Source: Slackia heliotrinireducens DSM 20476 (GTDB lineage Bacteria > Actinomycetota > Coriobacteriia > Coriobacteriales > Eggerthellaceae). Taken from it: DNA of 64,000 bases. A model generated the notes under the pieces. That model saw only the letters and a program-made list of their open reading frames with translations, was not told the DNA's origin and did not search any database. The first letter of the stretch is position 1. Each line of letters begins with the position of its first letter. The stretch covers positions 1,302,001-1,366,000 of the forward strand of contig NC_013165.1 in the NCBI RefSeq assembly GCF_000023885.1, given 5' to 3'. Shown here one piece after another: positions 1 through 8,400 of the stretch. The position numbers were made by a program, and so were the translations under genes.

Positions 1-1742
1 TTGCTGCCGCTCCGCTCTCCGAACAGTGCGATCGGGATCAGATAGTTCTTCTGGTAGTTTCCGATGAAATCGATGACCACGACGTACTCTTTGCCTTCAG
101 AAGTGCGAAGCCCACGTCCTAGCTGTTGTACGAAAACGATTGCCGATTGAGTGGGCCTTAGCATGACAACTTGATTGACGGCAGGGATGTCGATGCCTTC
201 ATTGAATATGTCCACTGTGAAAATATAGTCCAATGCGTTTTCGTCGTCTTCGTCCTGCTCGAGTCTTTCGATTGCGTCGTCGCGCAAGGCCTCGCTGGTG
301 GAGCCCGAGAGCGCAACGGTTTTATAGCCAAGGTTGTTGAATTTCTGGGAGAGCTCTTCAGCTTCTTCAATGCGCGAGCAAAAGACCAGGCCATGAACGC
401 GTTCGCCGGAGTAACCGTACTTATTGATGGCGTTAAGGACATGTCTCACTCGTTCGTCGCTTACAAGCCTATTGAAACTCGCGTCTTCTTCCAGCAATTC
501 GCCATCAATGCAGACTTCTGCAACTCCGAAATAATGGAAGGGAACCAAGAGGTTGTATTCGAGTGCGTCATTTAGCCGAATCTCATAGGCGATATTGTGG
601 TCAAACAGTTCGTAGATGTCGAAGTCATCCGTTCGTTCCGGCGTTGCTGACATGCCAAGGATGAACTCAGCTTCGAAATAATCCATGAACCGAAGATATG
701 AATTGGCGCCAGCACGGTGAACCTCATCAACGATGATGTAGTCGAATTCATCTTTTGCGAACTTCTCGAGATTCTCCCGCTTTGCGAGTGTTTGCACCGT
801 AGCAAATATGCAACGCGCATCAGTTGTCTTCTCGCTTCCGGAGAACATTCCGAATGAGTACTCCTTGCTGGATAGAACGTTTTGGAAGCTTTCCATCGAT
901 TTGCGGGCGATTTTATTCCGGTGAACAACATATAGAACCTTCTTGGGAGAGAAGGCTTTCACGTCGAACGCTGATAGGTAGGTCTTGCCGGTTCCTGTTG
1001 CCGAAATCAGCAACGCACGGTTTTTACCCTCGTCGCGGAGTTGGGCAAGGCCGGCAAGCGCTTCTGTCTGCATGACATTTGGTCTGATCATTTTTTCCTG
1101 GGGTGTGTAATAGAACGATCTGACCGCTTGCTTCCGATATTTGTCGTAGTGTTCCGCGTATTCTGCCAGCCAATCATCGGTTAGGACTGACGTAGCTTCG
1201 TGGTTCCAGAGACGGTTGAACTCAAGCTGGTAATCTTTTGCAAGTTTCCCGTTTTCGGCGCTCGTGACCGAAAGGTTCCACTCCTGATTAGATGTAAGTG
1301 CCGTATCGGTAAGGTTAGAGCTGCCGACAATGAGCTTTTTAAGCTCGCCATGTTTGAATAGATAGCCTTTTGCGTGGAAGCTCCCGTTGTAGACGCGAGT
1401 TTCGATATTCTCGTAATTCAGCAAACGCCTGAAAGCATCAGGTTCGTTGAATGTTAGATACGTACCTGTTAAGACCCGGCCTCTAACACCGCGTTCTTCC
1501 AATTCGTCAAGTACGTTCGCTAATAAGATGAGTCCACTGGTGCGTATGAAAGCGACAGAGATTTCAAACTCGTCGCATGCACTGAGTTCGCTGAGAACGT
1601 GGCTCAGCATCTTCTCGCCAGCCTTGTGGTCGTTGATTACCAACGCAAGCTGAAGGTCTTGACGCGAATCGTGCCTATGGTTGAAGAGGGACGTTTCGAC
1701 CGACTCATGCAAATCGTTTATGATGGCTGCCGTATTGTGCAT
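1..1742 (-). CDS. PLD-nuclease/superfamily II helicase (DUF3427-type), C-terminus off the window
   Basis: An open frame of 580 codons runs on the minus strand from ATG at 1742 to the window edge without a stop. A GGAG ribosome site lies 6 nt before the ATG. The N-terminal part (to about residue 200) has a phospholipase-D signature: FHAKGYLF near residue 122, then GSSN. A helicase follows: Walker A SATGTGKT near 247, VDEVHRAG near 332, MSATPERTDD near 364, and motif VI QQLGRGLR near 544. This order matches the PLDc-DEAD-helicase C-DUF3427 proteins, often annotated as DNA repair or type III restriction-like helicases; the DUF3427 part would be beyond the edge. Base composition is more AT-rich than in neighbouring genes, suggesting transfer. 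A defence role is possible but not shown. Confidence 0.85.
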   Translation of the reverse strand, partial: MHNTAAIINDLHESVETSLFNHRHDSRQDLQLALVINDHKAGEKMLSHVLSELSACDEFEISVAFIRTSGLILLANVLDELEERGVRGRVLTGTYLTFNEPDAFRRLLNYENIETRVYNGSFHAKGYLFKHGELKKLIVGSSNLTDTALTSNQEWNLSVTSAENGKLAKDYQLEFNRLWNHEATSVLTDDWLAEYAEHYDKYRKQAVRSFYYTPQEKMIRPNVMQTEALAGLAQLRDEGKNRALLISATGTGKTYLSAFDVKAFSPKKVLYVVHRNKIARKSMESFQNVLSSKEYSFGMFSGSEKTTDARCIFATVQTLAKRENLEKFAKDEFDYIIVDEVHRAGANSYLRFMDYFEAEFILGMSATPERTDDFDIYELFDHNIAYEIRLNDALEYNLLVPFHYFGVAEVCIDGELLEEDASFNRLVSDERVRHVLNAINKYGYSGERVHGLVFCSRIEEAEELSQKFNNLGYKTVALSGSTSEALRDDAIERLEQDEDDENALDYIFTVDIFNEGIDIPAVNQVVMLRPTQSAIVFVQQLGRGLRTSEGKEYVVVIDFIGNYQKNYLIPIALFGERSGS

Positions 1743-2078
1743 AGATGCTCCGTTTCAGACTCGTCTTGATTCAGGTTAAAGCTCAAGGGGACATCAAGCA
1801 AGATCGTTCTTCATGATTCTCGAAAACGAGTTTGTGCGCCATCGGATTAAAGGAGATTTGCAGACCTATCCAGGCCATCGAACTGGGTTTTTAAACCCCT
1901 AAATAGCAGGGTAAAACAGGATGGAGCGCCAACGAACGTTGGGTTATTGTCGCTTACATTCGAAAAGACTGTCCTAAAAATGACTTAGTGTCCATAAAGA
2001 AGGACACGCGTGAATTATATAAAGCCTACAATCCATGGCAAGCCGGCAACGTAAGGAATCTAGTGAAACGAGGCAGCT
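1743..2078. other. Intergenic region with small inverted repeat
   Basis: No gene is seen here. The one clear structure is an inverted repeat GTGTCC/GGACAC (1988-1993 and 2002-2007, 8-nt loop). It is followed by AT-rich sequence containing a TACAAT at 2027-2032 that could be the -10 of the downstream gene. The repeat could be an operator, but nothing tests this. Confidence 0.4.
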
Positions 2079-3059
2079 ATGGACAACATCCCCAATCCTC
2101 AGCCGATTATGCCCCCGAGCGGGCAGACGTATTACGACCCCAATCAAGAATTCAATTACAACACGCCGCCGCAGAAAGAGAAGTTCTATCGCAAGACCTG
2201 GTTTGTGGTTCTGCTCATGATTCTGTTTCCTCCTATCGGCATTGTTCTGGCCTGGGTTTTTAAGAAGCCTACAAATCAGGTAGTGCGCATTGTTCTCACG
2301 GTATTGGCCGTGCTGATTATGATTGGCGCAGTTGCGGGTGGCGGATCCAGTGAGACAACCGAAAGCAGCACGTCGACTTCGGACCAGCCTGCGGCAACCG
2401 AATCGGCTGCCCAGGAGAACAAGGCCGAAGTTGAGGCGCCGGAGCCGGAGCCCGAGCCGGTGGTTGAAGAGCCGACGCTCGAATCAATTACCGCGCTATA
2501 CCTTGGCGACACCGAAGAAGGTGCTACTGTTACGGCAGAAGACGTCACCGTGACCGGCACGTATTCTGACGGAACGGAAGAAGAGGTGACTGATTTCACG
2601 CTGGATGACGAACCTACGCTCGAAGCCGGCCAGGTGGTCACGGTTGTGGTAACCGCAGAAGATTGCACGTACGAGATGAGCGTTGCCTGCACAACACCGC
2701 TTAAAGAGGACTATGTGGCTACGTGCGAAAGCGTCGATTACGATTCTCTTGCCCGTAACGAGTCCGATTGGGTTGGGGTGAACGTAACCGTTACCGGTAA
2801 GGTCATACAAGTAATGGAGGACTCTTCGGGGAACCTCTACCGCATCGACATAACCGACGAGGGCAACGGATTCTGGGATGATACCGTGCTCGTGGCCATT
2901 GACGCCGAGAAGCTAGAAGACCGTATTCTCGAAGACGACGTCGTGACCGTGTATGGCACATCGACGGGCCTCTACACATACGAGACGGTAATGGGATCAA
3001 CGATGACGGTGCCTTCGATCATGGCGGAATTCATCGATTTCGAATACCACATCGACTAA
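2079..3059 (+). CDS. Membrane-anchored protein with Ig-like and OB-like domains
   Basis: 326 aa; the start follows a GAGGCAG-type ribosome site. Residues 1-28 are Pro/Asn/Gln-rich. Two hydrophobic segments (about 35-55 and 63-85) are separated by a short KKP loop. A low-complexity Ser/Thr/Glu/Pro stalk (about 87-130) follows. Residues about 135-205 read like a bacterial Ig-like domain (alternating TVTAEDVTVTGTYSDGT-type strands). The C-terminal about 110 residues contain GVNVTVTGKVIQV and DDVVTVYG, typical of an OB-fold-like binding module. The protein is probably anchored in the membrane with its beta domains outside. Its specific function is unknown. No operon partner lies close by. Confidence 0.75.
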   Translation: MDNIPNPQPIMPPSGQTYYDPNQEFNYNTPPQKEKFYRKTWFVVLLMILFPPIGIVLAWVFKKPTNQVVRIVLTVLAVLIMIGAVAGGGSSETTESSTSTSDQPAATESAAQENKAEVEAPEPEPEPVVEEPTLESITALYLGDTEEGATVTAEDVTVTGTYSDGTEEEVTDFTLDDEPTLEAGQVVTVVVTAEDCTYEMSVACTTPLKEDYVATCESVDYDSLARNESDWVGVNVTVTGKVIQVMEDSSGNLYRIDITDEGNGFWDDTVLVAIDAEKLEDRILEDDVVTVYGTSTGLYTYETVMGSTMTVPSIMAEFIDFEYHID

Positions 3060-3110
3060 GCATTGCAACCGAATGGGGCCTGCAAGTGAATTGCGGGCCC
3101 CAGTAGGCCA

Positions 3111-3214
3111 GCCCAGGCCCATGCGTCCCGCGCGCAGTTCCGCACGACGCGAAATGTCCAGTGGACATTTCGCCAAAGCAGGACTGTTTGAGCACGGGGC
3201 GCATGGGCCTGGGC
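3111..3214. repeat. Nested inverted repeats (REP-like)
   Basis: An outer 15-bp perfect inverted repeat (GCCCAGGCCCATGCG at 3111-3125, complement at 3200-3214) encloses an inner one. The inner repeat, at 3149-3173, has 12-bp arms (GCGAAATGTCCA) around a single G. A further GC-rich hairpin lies just upstream at about 3074-3101 and may terminate the preceding gene. Both arms are perfect, which is unlikely by chance. Confidence 0.7.
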
Positions 3215-3347
3215 GGGACGACGGGACAAGGGGAGAGCTTAACCGGTTGCGTAAGATTTGTTGAGTGTCCCAAGAGTGAGCCACATGACATATTCTGTAA
3301 ACCTACTATTGCATCAACGCGATAACTCTTACGGAAGGGGCTTAACC

Positions 3348-3725
3348 ATGATTGATTTCAACAACAGCGCATTCTTTAAGATGTCTCGCATCGACCCTAA
3401 GAAGATCGTCGGCGACGTGCAGCCGCTGATGGTGCAGAACGAGCAGATCGTCGGCGCCTACAAGGCCATGCGCGACTACGTGGTGTTCACCAACATGCGC
3501 GTCATCGCCGTCAACATCCAGGGCGTCACCGGCAAGAAGAAGGACCTCACGTCGCTGCCGTATTCGAAGATCTCGGCGTTCTCCGTTGAGACCTCCGGCA
3601 CCTTCGACATGGACAGCGAGCTGGAAATGTACTTCAGCGGTCTGGGCAAGGTGAAGTTCGAATTCACGGGTTCGAGCGACATCGTGCAGATCGGTCAGAT
3701 CATCAGCGCGTACAGCCTGCGATAG
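3348..3725 (+). CDS. Bacterial PH-domain protein (bPH_1/YvbH-like)
   Basis: 125 aa from the ATG preceded by GGAAGGGG; the longer reading frame upstream lacks a ribosome site. The whole protein fits a single bacterial pleckstrin-homology domain. A first strand pair (VQPLMVQNEQIVGAYKAMRD) is followed by YVVFTNMRVIAVN and KKDLTSLPYSKISAFSVET, the strand-turn signature of the bPH_1 family. A C-terminal helix begins at about 110. No signal peptide or membrane segment is present, so it should be cytoplasmic. The family is structurally known but its role is mostly unknown. It is monocistronic, with a terminator about 115 bp downstream. Confidence 0.8.
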   Translation: MIDFNNSAFFKMSRIDPKKIVGDVQPLMVQNEQIVGAYKAMRDYVVFTNMRVIAVNIQGVTGKKKDLTSLPYSKISAFSVETSGTFDMDSELEMYFSGLGKVKFEFTGSSDIVQIGQIISAYSLR

Positions 3726-3840
3726 GGAAGAGGACGCCGTCCATTCTTATTGCGCAATGCGCGGGCAGGCGCAGGAGCATACTGAACCTGTCGACGCGGG
3801 TTCCTGTACCTCCGCCCGCAGAGATAACCTCCACATCATG

Positions 3841-3875
3841 AGGGAGCGACGTGGCTGTCGCTCCCTCGAGCTTTT
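3841..3875 (+). terminator. Rho-independent terminator
   Basis: A perfect 10-bp stem (AGGGAGCGAC / GTCGCTCCCT, 6-nt loop) at 3841-3866 is followed by CTTTTTC. It would end transcription of the PH-domain gene. The remaining sequence between 3726 and 4050 shows no gene. Confidence 0.75.
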
Positions 3876-4050
3876 TCGGGCGGGGTTTTCGCGCTGCGCA
3901 GGTCGCTTCGGTCCGTCGGGAAAGGTGCCGATGCGGGGTTTGCTGGCCGTTGTCAAACCATGATTTGGTATTCGTGCGTCGTGCGTGCGATGGGGGATGG
4001 GCGAAGGCGTCGGCCAATACTTAGCTCCGTTTTGCAGCTGCAGAAGGCGG

Positions 4051-4740
4051 CTACTGGCGCGAGCCCATCTGGCGCGACCACTCCAGCAGGTCGCGGCGAA
4101 CCTGGCGCACGCGCTTGCTGGGCACAGGCAGCTTGTCACCTGTGGTCAGATACAGAATCTCGCGCTCGAGGCGCCGGACGTAGGCGGGGTTGACCGCGTA
4201 GCTGCGATGCACCTTCAGCACCACGTTGTCGAGCTGCTTCACCACGTCGCCGAACGAGCTGCGCAGACGTATGGAGCCCATGCGGCAATGCACGTTGGTG
4301 TACTGGTGGTCCGCTTCCACAAACACGATTTCGTCGGGGGTGAGCCAGTGCGTTGTGCCCTGCGCGTCGCTGGCCTGCAGGGGTAGCTGCGAGCGGCGGC
4401 GTTCGCCTGCTACGTCGGGGCGAAGGTCCGTTTCCCCAGAGGGGATTGTGCCTGACTGGACGCTTTCCAGATGCAGCGAAGCGTCTTCACGAACGCGCCA
4501 GCAGATCGTGTGGAAGGCGTCCGGACCTTCGGTCGTTGCGTCCGGATCGAAAGGGGAGCAGCTCACCTGCACGGTGTCCGCTTCGGTTTTCGTCACGCGG
4601 CATGCGAGGGCGTCGATTGCCGCAGGTGCATCGGGATGCAGGACGTGCAGCAGTTCGCGGCTGGCTTGGACGGCCTGCTCGGCTGGGTTCGCCGTTGGTT
4701 GCGACGGCTGTTTTGCATGCGTGTGCCAAACGAGCGGCAT
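4051..4740 (-). CDS. LytTR-family transcriptional regulator
   Basis: 229 aa, preceded by a strong GGGAGGAAG ribosome site. Residues about 131-223 form a LytTR DNA-binding domain: the opening strand WLTPDEIVFVEADHQYTNVH, then FGDVVKQL, then VHRSYAVNPAYVRRL, ending with LPVPSKRVRQVRR. The N-terminal about 100 residues are not a response-regulator receiver; they read like a small alpha/beta sensory (SnoaL/NTF2-like) domain, though this is weak. LytTR proteins usually control surface or secreted products. The gene is divergent from the giant adhesin gene starting at 5411, so the adhesin is a plausible target; this is inference. Confidence 0.85.
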   Translation of the reverse strand: MPLVWHTHAKQPSQPTANPAEQAVQASRELLHVLHPDAPAAIDALACRVTKTEADTVQVSCSPFDPDATTEGPDAFHTICWRVREDASLHLESVQSGTIPSGETDLRPDVAGERRRSQLPLQASDAQGTTHWLTPDEIVFVEADHQYTNVHCRMGSIRLRSSFGDVVKQLDNVVLKVHRSYAVNPAYVRRLEREILYLTTGDKLPVPSKRVRQVRRDLLEWSRQMGSRQ

Positions 4741-4795
4741 CCGCTTCCTCCCAATACGTTCCTGCGCCTGACAAATACCCTAATGTTGGTTGACC

Positions 4796-4801
4796 ATTAT
4801 A
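4796..4801 (-). promoter_or_regulatory. -10 box of the LytTR gene
   Basis: A consensus TATAAT lies on the minus strand about 56 bp before the LytTR start codon. No good -35 box is visible at 17 bp. Confidence 0.5.
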
Positions 4802-5410
4802 GTAAAACGTCAGCCAAGCAAATACCATGTTTCAATGACCAACGAAAAATATAGAGTTAGATATAGATACATGTATACAATTTGACTAAGAACATTTTTG
4901 GCACGCATATAACAAATCGTGATTTGACACTTTGAAAATGGTGACGTGAGCCTGAAAAACCGCATCCGCCGATGCCCTGCGAAATAGCCGCGCGCGGGGC
5001 TTGGCTCCGCTACTGCAGCGTCTGCGTTTGGGGATGGGATCCATCAATCCGAAAAGGTGTTTTCGATGGCGAAAAGCTGTCCGAAAACCAGTACAGGTAA
5101 AGCATAAAACGGGGCGCTTGTGGCAATACTCGCGGATCGAATTGCAACTTGGATTAAATGAGCCGTGCCGCACCCTGGATGCTCGCCGTATTCAGTCTCG
5201 AAAGCAGGACGTTCGGTCACAGTTGAACCTAGGTTGAAATCGCTATAGCTATCATTCAAGACTAGGTTTCTAGGCAACTTGGGCATACGTGTGCCTTGCG
5301 CACGGCCGAACGTTGGAAGGGGCCGAAAGAAGGTAATGGCCGGACGGGACGGGATCCGTCTGGTGAAGGAAGTCTTGAAGGGGACGTAACCGTAGGAGAG
5401 TGGTAGGCTC
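4802..5410. other. Divergent intergenic region between LytTR gene and adhesin gene
   Basis: About 600 bp without a convincing gene. An AT-rich block at 4850-4885 contains the palindrome ATACATGTAT (4867-4876) and a TACAAT (4876-4881, plus strand) that could start a long adhesin leader. The rest is of average GC. I looked for known riboswitch cores and recognised none. AGGAGAG at about 5394-5400 serves as ribosome site for the gene at 5411. Confidence 0.4.
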
Positions 5411-8400
5411 ATGTTGGAAAAGTCATTCGTCCACATAAGTCGAGACACGCGGCAGTTGGCAAGCAAAGCGCTTGCTATCTTGCTGACCATCTCGCTTAGC
5501 ATGATGACATGGAATGCAGCGTCTATTAGCACGGCGTTCGCAGGTGAGAATGACGAAAGTCTCACCGTGACGGACGACACGTTGCTCGTCGATGGCGACG
5601 ACACGCAATCCGATGGGGAGGAGGTAACCACCACACCGGAGAGCGAACCTCCAGCTGAGTCTGAGTCCGCGGCAGATCCCGAGTCCGCGGCCGAAGAGCC
5701 GGAAGCATCTGAGCCCGAAGCTCCCGCGGTTGACGAAGATGCTGAAGCTGACAGCGAGGCCGCCCAGCCTGAAGCTGCCGCCGACGAAGAGGCCGAGGAA
5801 ACCGCCGGAACACTTAATGATAGTTATGACGGCGTTGCGGTCACGGTCAGCGATCCCAACGGGACGCTGCCAGCAGACACCGAGCTTGTGCTTGGTCCGA
5901 GCAGCGTGACCAAGGAAGACGCGCAAGCTGCTTTCGAGGATGAGATCGTCGACTTCAAGGCAGTCGACATTTCGTTCGTTGATAAGGACGGCAAGCCCGT
6001 TAAGCCCGCAGAAAACGTGAAGGTTACGCTGTCCGGTGCAACCGTCGCCAGTGGCCAGACCCTGCACGTGCTGCATGGTACTGAACCCATCAGCGCCACG
6101 ATCGACGGCGGCAGCGCCACGTTCGAAACCAAAGACTTCTCTCCCTACGCACTTGTTGTGACTTCCCCCGTTAACGATAAGGCAAAGCTGGCCGCCACCC
6201 GCGACGCGAAGGCCGGCGAAGATGAAGCGACTGAAGAAGGCGGCGAAGAGGCTGCACCCGAGACTTGGACGGTGACGTTCTACGACAGGAACGCCAACGT
6301 GGTTAATGCCATCGAGGTCGTGAAGGGCGAGGCGATCGGCGACCTGCCCGATGTTCCTTACTACGAAGACAACACTGGCGTGTGGTACGTTGGCTCTTAT
6401 GACAATTACGGCACCCCCACATATGGAGAAGGTCCGATCAGCTCCACTTACATTCCTACTGAGAATACGTCTATTATTCCCAAGTACGAGCTGATTAACT
6501 ACACTGTCACCTTCTATACGGATGAAACCAAATCCAAAGTCGTAGATACCAGGACGGTCAACGCCGACTCTAATTACGGCGTGAATGACATGCCTACTGT
6601 CCCCACAAAGACCGGCTACAGCAGTAAGTGGGTCTACAGCGGTGGCGACTTCGACAACACCGTAGCTGTTTCTGGTGACACCGACGTCTGGGCTGACTAC
6701 ACCCAGAACACCTTCACCGTCACCTATATGGTCGAGAGTGAGCCCTATCAGACCGATACCTATTACTACGGTGACGTCATCACCTCCGAAGACCTTCCTT
6801 CGGATCCCGCAATCGAAGGCAAGCAGTTCATTGGCTGGCGCCTCAACGATGCTGAGTTTACCGGCGGCGAGGTCAAGTCCAATTTGACGGTGACTGCTGA
6901 GTTTGAGAGTGAATACAAGGTGTCCTTCACTGTTGAAGACACCGGCGAGGTTCTTTCCCAGTACTACCGCAACGACGGCGAAGCTATCGGTACTATGCCG
7001 CAGAATCCGTTCGTTGCTGGCAAAGTATTCGAGAAGTGGGTTGATTCGGAGACTGGCGAAGAGGTTACTGCAGCCACCGTCGTCAACGGCGATATGACCG
7101 TTGTCGCGCAGTTCCGTACCATTGACATCTATAACATCAAGGCTGAGTACTACTACCTGAACGACCGTGGTGAAGAGGTCATCTTCAACACCGACCTTAT
7201 TCAGACCGACAAGCTTCCGTATACCATCACGGCTCCGGCATCTACACAGACTGACAGCACCGAGGTTTCAGGTGGCCCGGTTTACTATGCGACCAACCAG
7301 GTCGTTGAAGTCGCTGCAGATGACTTTGACGGCGATACCGCCACTGTGCGCATCGAGTATGTCGAGCACACCGCCGAGTACGACTTCGTGTACATGCTCA
7401 AGAACCTTGATGGCAACGGCTATACCGAGATTGATAGGACCGAGGACGTCAAGGGCGTTCTTCACTCTACGGTGACCCCGACTGTCAAGAGCTACGATTA
7501 TGCGGCATTCGAGAGTGCCGAAACCGCGGAGATTACCCAGGCCACTGGCCAGGAAGTGCATGTCTACTACACCCGCAAGAACTTCCCGGTGTCTTACGAC
7601 TCTACTGGCGGTAGCTACGTTGCTGGCGCGACTGTTCCATATGGCACCGAGTACACCGTCTCTTCGGCTGATCCCACTCGCGACGGCTACACCTTCGAAG
7701 GCTGGTACTTGGACGAAGCCTGCACTAAGGCTGCGGGTTCTACGGTAACCGTGAACGGCGAGACCACGCTCTATGCCAACTGGGAGGGCGACGAGGTCGA
7801 TTACACAATCGTGTACATGTTCGAAAAGTACAACGACACGGGTACCCAGTCCTCTTACGTGTATGACAACTCAAGGACGGGCACCGGAACTGTTGGTACA
7901 ACGGTTCAGGCGTCTTCTGCTCCGTCTGTTACTCGTACTGGTTGGGAGGTCGACACTACAAAGAATGCCTCTTCCAGCGTGGTCATCGCTGCTGACGGCA
8001 GCTCGGTCTTGTACGTGTACTACAAGCTGACCGAGTACACGATGACGTTTGACAGGAACCACCAGAGCAGGGTGAGCGACTACATCATCAGGCCCAATGG
8101 CACGACGACCACCAACACCTACAGCTTTAATGTGAAGCTCGGCCAGGACATCTCGAGCCTCTGGCCCTCTGCCGGGAGCAACTATTACTCGTTCATGGGC
8201 TGGCAGAAGAACGGCCAGGGCACGAGGTACGTCACCAAGCAGCTCATCATGAACACGGACCTGCTGCCGTCGAGTGGCAAAACGCAGAACTGGAAGGCAA
8301 GTTGGGGAAACGCGTATACGTTCACCGTCAACTACTACCTCCAGAACGCGGACGATGACGGCTACACCCGCTCCGAGACGTACAGCCAGACCTACAACGC

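Noticed and set aside
4880-5410. Possible riboswitch in the adhesin leader
   Set aside because: I compared the region by eye with c-di-GMP, cobalamin and other well-known cores and found no conserved core or convincing pairing.
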